This document shows, piece by piece, positions 45,854 through 49,918 of a DNA stretch of 49,918 nt; position 1 is the first letter of the stretch, and every line of letters begins with the position of its first letter. The DNA is from Chamaesiphon sp. 336R_metabinner_41 (GTDB taxonomy: Bacteria > Cyanobacteriota > Cyanobacteriia > Cyanobacteriales > Chamaesiphonaceae): assembly GCA_025359915.1 (NCBI GenBank), contig JANYDE010000086.1, positions 1-49,918 of the forward strand, written 5' to 3'. The translations under genes and the position numbers were made by a program. The notes under the pieces are model-generated. The model did no database searches and was not told the origin of the DNA. It worked only from the letters and a program-made list of their open reading frames with translations.

Positions 45854-46216
45854 TTAACGGACTAATTTCTCCAATACTTCGAGAAAATCATCCCGATTCA
45901 CTGGCTTTGCCAGATAGAAATCAGCACCTTGCTTCAAACCCCAAAATCGATCCATATCGGTATTTTTAGTCGAACACATCACTACTGGAATCTTCTTGGT
46001 ATCAGCTTGAGATTTGATCGTACGGCAGATTTCAAATCCGCTACGTCCTGGTAAAACAACATCCAAAAATACAATATCTGGCTTATTTGTATTTAGATAA
46101 CTCAGTGCATCTTCTCCATTGATTGCAACAATTACACGCCAACCGATGTTTTCTAAATAATTAGTAAAAATCATCCGATCGGTTTGGATATCTTCGACAA
46201 TTAGTGCTGTAGACAT
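45854..46216 (-). CDS. pixH: CheY-like response regulator (PixH-like)
   Basis: A 120-residue single receiver domain: acidic pair in LIVEDIQTD, phospho-accepting Asp52 in IVFLDVVLPGRSG, and Lys104 in FYLAKPVNRDD. It is the diffusible output of the PixL kinase, expected to act on type IV pili. ATG 46214-46216 (MSTALIVEDI) is chosen; the longer frame would translate the heptamer repeat. The ATG follows a GGGGAAA array (46220-46277) and no Shine-Dalgarno. Confidence 0.92.
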   Translation of the reverse strand: MSTALIVEDIQTDRMIFTNYLENIGWRVIVAINGEDALSYLNTNKPDIVFLDVVLPGRSGFEICRTIKSQADTKKIPVVMCSTKNTDMDRFWGLKQGADFYLAKPVNRDDFLEVLEKLVR

Positions 46217-46219
46217 AGT

Positions 46220-46277
46220 GGGGAAAGGGGAAAGGGGATGGGGGAAAGGGGAAAGGGGAAAGGGGAAAGGGGAAAGG
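46220..46277. repeat. GGGGAAA heptamer array upstream of pixH
   Basis: About eight GGGGAAA units with one GGGGATG variant fill the pixG-pixH interval and end a few nt from the pixH start. Confidence 0.95.
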
Positions 46278-46302
46278 GTGTCTATCCCATCTCCCATCAA
46301 AA

Positions 46303-47466
46303 TCACTTTACGGATAGATTATTTAGATATTTTTCAGCAATATTTAGAACCGTTTCTGATTGGACTGGTTTAGTCAAAAAGTCGGTTGCGCCGACAACTT
46401 TGGCACGTACTCGATCGATCGTGCCATCATTACCTGTCAAAATCAAAATTGGTGTATGTTTAAAAGTGCTAATTTTTCGGAGCCGACTACAAATTTCATA
46501 ACCATTTGCATTTGGCATCACCAAATCTAAAAAGATTAACTGTGGCTTTTTGGCAACGACGATCGGAATTGCCTTGAGGGAGTCCATCACACTAATAAAT
46601 TGATAACCTGCTTGCTGAAAAATTTGCTCCAATCGATCGCACACAAATGGACTATCATCGATACAAATAACCAATGGCGCGACGAATCCATTCTTATCTG
46701 GATCGATCGGACTCAGATGATCGGGTAAATCGACTAGCCGCAGCATTTCAGACTGAAGATGCGCTCGAAAAGATTTGCCGATGATCGCTGGAGCTTTATT
46801 CGTCGTTGCGGCAATTTCTCGAATACTTTGTTTTCCATTCAAGGTGAATCGCAGTGCTTGATATGTAGCTGGCGAAACTATCCGTTGAAACGCTGATGCA
46901 TCGACAATTTCGATCGATCGATCGGGTGAAATATCTTCTAGTCCCGCCTGTTGCCATTGCTGTTGTTGTTGGACTGCCAAATCCAATGCTCGATCAATAT
47001 CGATCAGCGTTAATTGAGGGCTAAGTTGCTGTTGAGCAATCTGTTCGTAACTAACTTTTTCAGCTCGAACGATATCAAACAGCACTTCCACAATCGTCGC
47101 TTGAATCTGCTTAATCAATCCATTGCGACTAATTCGACTTTGATGCGCCCAATTAACCAATAGATAATATTCCCAGCAGCTATCTATCTCTGCGGGAGTC
47201 AATGCCGAAATATTTGTCAGTGCCTTAATGCGGACTTGAAGATCCTCCGCCGTACTCACATCTACACCTGAGATCGTTGAATTTCTCACCCAACGGCGAA
47301 TTGGATGACTACCACCCGTCGCATAAAGGATGCGACCCAGATAGAGATAGAGACACCACTCTTGTCCCAATGAACTTTTTAGTAAAATACGTCCACTGAA
47401 ATGTTGGTGCTTGATCTCACTCAACTGAGCAGCCAAAAGATCGAGCGTTATATATTCAGCAACCAT
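46303..47466 (-). CDS. pixG: PatA-like response regulator (PixG-like)
   Basis: A 387-residue protein with an N-terminal PATAN/DUF4388-type domain (LDLLAAQLSEIKHQHFSGRI, ending about residue 110), a helical middle region, and a C-terminal receiver (about 265-385) with CIDDSPF, LIFLDLVMPNANGYEI and TDFLTKPV. PatA-type regulators act at type IV pili and in heterocyst patterning; here the context says phototaxis. First gene of the cluster; ATG 47464-47466. The gene ends 86 nt before pixH. Confidence 0.9.
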   Translation of the reverse strand: MVAEYITLDLLAAQLSEIKHQHFSGRILLKSSLGQEWCLYLYLGRILYATGGSHPIRRWVRNSTISGVDVSTAEDLQVRIKALTNISALTPAEIDSCWEYYLLVNWAHQSRISRNGLIKQIQATIVEVLFDIVRAEKVSYEQIAQQQLSPQLTLIDIDRALDLAVQQQQQWQQAGLEDISPDRSIEIVDASAFQRIVSPATYQALRFTLNGKQSIREIAATTNKAPAIIGKSFRAHLQSEMLRLVDLPDHLSPIDPDKNGFVAPLVICIDDSPFVCDRLEQIFQQAGYQFISVMDSLKAIPIVVAKKPQLIFLDLVMPNANGYEICSRLRKISTFKHTPILILTGNDGTIDRVRAKVVGATDFLTKPVQSETVLNIAEKYLNNLSVK

Positions 47467-47906
47467 TTGATTTCTCTCTTGTCAGCAGTTACCATCGCGA
47501 TTCAGATCGGGCTAAATTGTATCGATCCTGTATCGTTATTATTCCCAGCATCGATCTGTTTTGCTCACACTTGGAAAAATTGGGGTGTGGAGGTGTGCGT
47601 GTTTCTTACTTCCCAACTCACATACCCCCTCCCAAAGAATTATCAAGATATCTTGACAAAACTTGAATTTTGTTCATTTTGAGCATTTTAGATCGAACCA
47701 ATTTGATAAAAATGAAATTAGCCTCTGTTTGGAACCTCATCGCGATTAATTGTCGTCTATGGGTACAATCTAAAATGACAATTTAGTATTTTTGTCAAAT
47801 AACTGTTATACTTCTTAATAGTAATGAGGCAAAGCTAAATTTCTATCGACAACCGACTGTCTCACAGTAGAGTTATTTTGCTCACAATCAATAGTAGGAG
47901 TGAATT
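47467..47906. promoter_or_regulatory. Divergent promoter region of the pix cluster and nblA
   Basis: A 440-nt AT-rich region, expected to hold both promoters. A weak -35/-10-like pair for nblA is TTGTCA (47792-47797) and TAATAG (47816-47821), spacing 18. No clear NtcA box (GTA-N8-TAC) and no small gene was found. Confidence 0.4.
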
Positions 47907-48107
47907 ATGTCTAAATCCTTCGACCTATCCCTAGAACAACAATTCAACATTCGATCGTTCGAGCACCAAGTTAGCGGAATGAGTCACCAACAGGCTCAGG
48001 AATTTCTAGTTAACTTATATAGACAAATGGTTCTACAGGAAAATAGCTACAAAAACTTGCTGAAACATCAGTGGGGAATGGACGCACCTGAACAACAAGC
48101 AGCTTAG
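47907..48107 (+). CDS. nblA: Phycobilisome degradation protein NblA
   Basis: NblA is a small adaptor that binds phycobiliproteins and directs Clp-mediated phycobilisome breakdown under nutrient stress. The 66-residue protein matches the family: FDLSLEQQFNIRSFEHQVS, MSHQQAQEFLVNLYRQMVLQ and YKNLLKHQWG. ATG 47907 with TAGGAG 10 nt upstream. Expression is expected to rise on nitrogen or sulphur starvation; the sequence itself shows no certain NtcA site. Confidence 0.95.
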   Translation: MSKSFDLSLEQQFNIRSFEHQVSGMSHQQAQEFLVNLYRQMVLQENSYKNLLKHQWGMDAPEQQAA

Positions 48108-48377
48108 TCTGTAGTTGATAGTGGATAGCTACAACTGTTACTGAGCGGCATAAATTAAGCCACAAGGTAGATCCTTTCATCTCTTCCCAGAAATGTCTTA
48201 CACCAGCGATCTCGTTTTCTGTCTGAACCTATAGATAAAGGTGGAGATTGGGGCGCAAGCTGTACAGACAGATAAGATTAGGTATAATCAACGTGGTGTC
48301 ATTGCTATTGCTAGCGTTACAATGGTCAAAATTGTGGCTGAAAAGAGCCATTGCCAAAGTATCTAAATAGCTGTTTT

Positions 48378-49502
48378 ATGTTTGATTGTATTATTGTCGG
48401 GGCAGGTCCCGCTGGGGGCAGTGCAGCCTACCATTTAGCCAAGCAAGGTCGATCGGTATTAATTTTAGAGAAATATGATCTACCTCGGTATAAACCCTGC
48501 TGTGGGGGCGTATCCCCTGCGATCGCGCAGTGGTTTGATTTTGATTTTAGTCCGGCAATTTCAGCACGGGTTAATACCTTGCAATATACCTGGAATTTAG
48601 AAGATCCAGTTGATGTGACGCTCGAAGATCAAGAACCAATTTGGATGGTGCGACGAGATGTTTTCGATCATTTCCTCGTCCAACAAGCTCAAAAACAAGG
48701 AGCAGAACTCCGTGATAATACGGAAGTCACTAGTATAGAATTTAAAGTCGATCGCTGGCAAGTAAATACTTCAAATGGCAGTGTCGAAGGAAAATATTTG
48801 ATCGCTGCTGATGGTGCCAAAGGCAACATGGCAAAATGGTTGGGCTTCAAAGATTTCAAACATCGTTTAGCTGGTACACTAGAAATAGCAGCTCCGACTG
48901 AGAGCATTAAAAATACCATTAATTTTGAATTTGGGCTAGTCAAAAACGGTTATGTGTGGAACTTCCCCAAAGCCGATGGCTACTCAGTTGGTATTGCTAC
49001 CTTCCGAGGCGGTGAATCCCAAGACTTCAACAAAATCCTCGATGTCTATGGCAAAGGTGCCTTGGGCATCGATGCTAAAAACTTCAAACTAGCCGAACAC
49101 CCCTTGTGTCTCTGGGATGGCGATCGAAAACTACATACCCAAAACGCTCTCCTAGCTGGAGAAGCCGCTGCTGTCGTCGATCCGATGACAGCAGAAGGCA
49201 TCCGCCCATCAATTTTCTCTGGCATTAAAGCCGCTGAAGCCATTCATGCGGCACTCAGTGGTACCAGCAACGCCCTAGAGAAGTATACTGAAATCATGAC
49301 CACTGAATGGGGCGCGGACATGAAATGGGCGCAACGTTTGTCTGGTGCTTTTTATCAATTTCCCAAGGTTGGTTACAAAGCCGGAATTAAACGTCCTTCC
49401 GCTAGTCTGACGATGGCAAAAATCTTGACTGGCGAATTAAGCTACTCGGAGATTGCTGGAAAAGCAATTAAGCGACTTAGTGGTAGTTTATTTGGGAAAT
49501 AA
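48378..49502 (+). CDS. Geranylgeranyl-reductase-family FAD-dependent oxidoreductase
   Basis: A 374-residue flavoprotein. The N-terminal FAD-binding loop is FDCIIVGAGPAGGSAAYHLA, followed by LPRYKPCCGGVSPA (the family's Cys-rich segment), and a GD-type motif in ALLAGEAAAVVDPMTAEGIR. It belongs to the geranylgeranyl reductase/digeranylgeranyl-phospholipid reductase family but is shorter than ChlP and lacks its usual N-terminus, so the substrate (prenyl chain or other) is open. ATG 48378 is chosen over TTG 48351. It lies downstream of nblA with 270 nt between. Confidence 0.88.
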   Translation: MFDCIIVGAGPAGGSAAYHLAKQGRSVLILEKYDLPRYKPCCGGVSPAIAQWFDFDFSPAISARVNTLQYTWNLEDPVDVTLEDQEPIWMVRRDVFDHFLVQQAQKQGAELRDNTEVTSIEFKVDRWQVNTSNGSVEGKYLIAADGAKGNMAKWLGFKDFKHRLAGTLEIAAPTESIKNTINFEFGLVKNGYVWNFPKADGYSVGIATFRGGESQDFNKILDVYGKGALGIDAKNFKLAEHPLCLWDGDRKLHTQNALLAGEAAAVVDPMTAEGIRPSIFSGIKAAEAIHAALSGTSNALEKYTEIMTTEWGADMKWAQRLSGAFYQFPKVGYKAGIKRPSASLTMAKILTGELSYSEIAGKAIKRLSGSLFGK

Positions 49503-49532
49503 TTAATAATTAATAATTAATAATTAAAGCAT

Positions 49533-49561
49533 ATCCCCGACTTCTTCAAGAAGTCGGGGAT
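49533..49561. terminator. Terminator-like hairpin after the flavoprotein gene
   Basis: ATCCCCGACTTCTT and AAGAAGTCGGGGAT are exact reverse complements with a one-nt spacer. Confidence 0.6.
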
Positions 49562-49726
49562 GTAACCTAACACAAATTCTTTTGAGTTGATGCGGAGATC
49601 TTTACCCCCCAACCCCCCTTAGAAAGACCAGGGCAGGGTGGTTTCATACACCGTCAGCCTCAATCGCTTAGTCCACTTCAGTGGACTTTCGCTCTTAGCC
49701 CCTGCTTGGTGCGCTGTCTTGTCGTT

Positions 49727-49757
49727 TTTTTATTCGGGGGTTCCCCCCGAATAAAAA
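49727..49757. terminator. Bidirectional terminator-like hairpin
   Basis: TTTTTATTCGGGGG and CCCCCGAATAAAAA form a perfect 14-bp stem with loop TTC, with A/T runs on both sides. Confidence 0.7.
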
Positions 49758-49877
49758 CGCCGCTAAACCGTCGGGAAACCCGATTCGTGACAAGTTAAGA
49801 AAACCAGAGGTTTGTCAAGGGGAGAAAGATTTGATGTCAAACTCAGACTAGCACAGAGTTAGAACCAAGTTTGACAC

Positions 49878-49918
49878 ATGCCTAAAAAGCGGACAACAAA
49901 TCGCGACCACGCCAAGCG
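49878..49918 (+). CDS. Start of an ORF cut by the window end
   Basis: ATG 49878 opens a frame reading MPKKRTTNRDHAKR to the window end, very basic. Too short to identify. An inverted repeat (TGTCAAACT/AGTTTGACA) ends two nt before the ATG. Confidence 0.3.
   Translation, partial: MPKKRTTNRDHAK

Larger units (their letters stand above)
49503..49877. repeat. Repeat-rich intergenic region
   Basis: TAATAAT-type heptamer runs after the stop, a hairpin at 49533-49561, a family C repeat (49589-49645), an AGTCCACT/AGTGGACT element near 49671-49690, and a 14-bp-stem hairpin at 49727-49757. An inverted pair TGTCAAACT/AGTTTGACA (about 49833-49876) precedes the last ORF. Confidence 0.7.

Noticed and set aside
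45854-46306. Longer PixH starting at 46306
   Set aside because: The added 30 residues are translated heptamer repeat; the receiver family begins at MSTALIVEDI.
47467-47906. NtcA-binding site upstream of nblA
   Set aside because: No GTA-N8-TAC with proper -10 spacing was found by eye; only weak promoter-like hexamers.
1-49918. tRNA, rRNA or known riboswitch
   Set aside because: No cloverleaf with conserved TTC arm, no rRNA core sequence and no recognised aptamer was seen in intergenic regions.

Overview
The window is a chromosomal segment from a cyanobacterium. This is shown directly by psbD/psbC (photosystem II D2 and CP43), nblA (phycobilisome degradation), a cyAbrB regulator, a CYP120-like P450, the DUF751(Ycf33)-rbfA pair, DUF1997, a group 2 sigma factor and a pixGHIJL-type phototaxis locus. 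GCGATCGC (HIP1-like) and other GATCG-rich words are common. Short tandem heptanucleotide repeats and small dispersed repeats are also common, as in repeat-rich cyanobacteria. The species cannot be named from the sequence alone.

Layout. 1-750: remnants of a ThiF/E1-like gene cut by an IS5-type transposase fragment. 741-13770: mostly housekeeping genes (DUF1997, pheA, a membrane protein, surE, an Rrf2 regulator, cyAbrB, trmB, prmA, serA, a polysaccharide deacetylase, an S1-domain protein, a two-domain histidine phosphatase). 14107-16038: a GAF hybrid-type histidine kinase with cyanobacteriochrome-like cysteines. 16138-25540: a coiled-coil protein, carB, a small conserved protein, acs, ygfZ, a hypothetical, DUF751 and rbfA. 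25603-27920: a divergent pair made of a TetR regulator fused to an InsA-like zinc-ribbon/HTH, and a cytochrome P450, with a palindromic operator candidate between them. 28275-30817: psbD and psbC, separated rather than overlapping. 31170-36647: UPF0367-like protein, ECF-type ATPase, NYN-domain RNase-like protein, histidine phosphatase, group 2 sigma factor and a TldD/PmbA protein. 36713-47466: a six-gene minus-strand chemotaxis/phototaxis cluster (PatA-like pixG, CheY pixH, CheW pixI, MCP pixJ with five GAFs, hybrid CheA pixL, and an extra CheW). 47907-49502: nblA and a geranylgeranyl-reductase-family flavoprotein. The window ends in repeats and the first codons of a truncated ORF.

How the genes work together. 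The pix cluster is predicted to read light through the CBCR-type GAF4 of PixJ, signal through CheW to the CheA PixL, and phosphorylate PixL's own receiver, PixH and PixG to steer type IV pilus motility. The kinase at 14107-16038 may be a second, separate light sensor.

The most unusual signals are: (i) tandem heptamer-type repeats lying against the start codons of many genes (surE, cheW, pixL, pixH, the NYN gene, tldD-like, the ECF ATPase), where a Shine-Dalgarno would be expected; (ii) breakage of the usual psbD-psbC overlap, with a terminator-like hairpin between the genes; (iii) the TetR-InsA fusion, whose last codons lie inside a 56-bp perfect palindrome; (iv) a 26-residue repeat carrying FDLEDIFDL five times in PixL; and (v) one dispersed repeat inserted in the same reading frame in two unrelated genes. 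No tRNA, rRNA or CRISPR array was seen.
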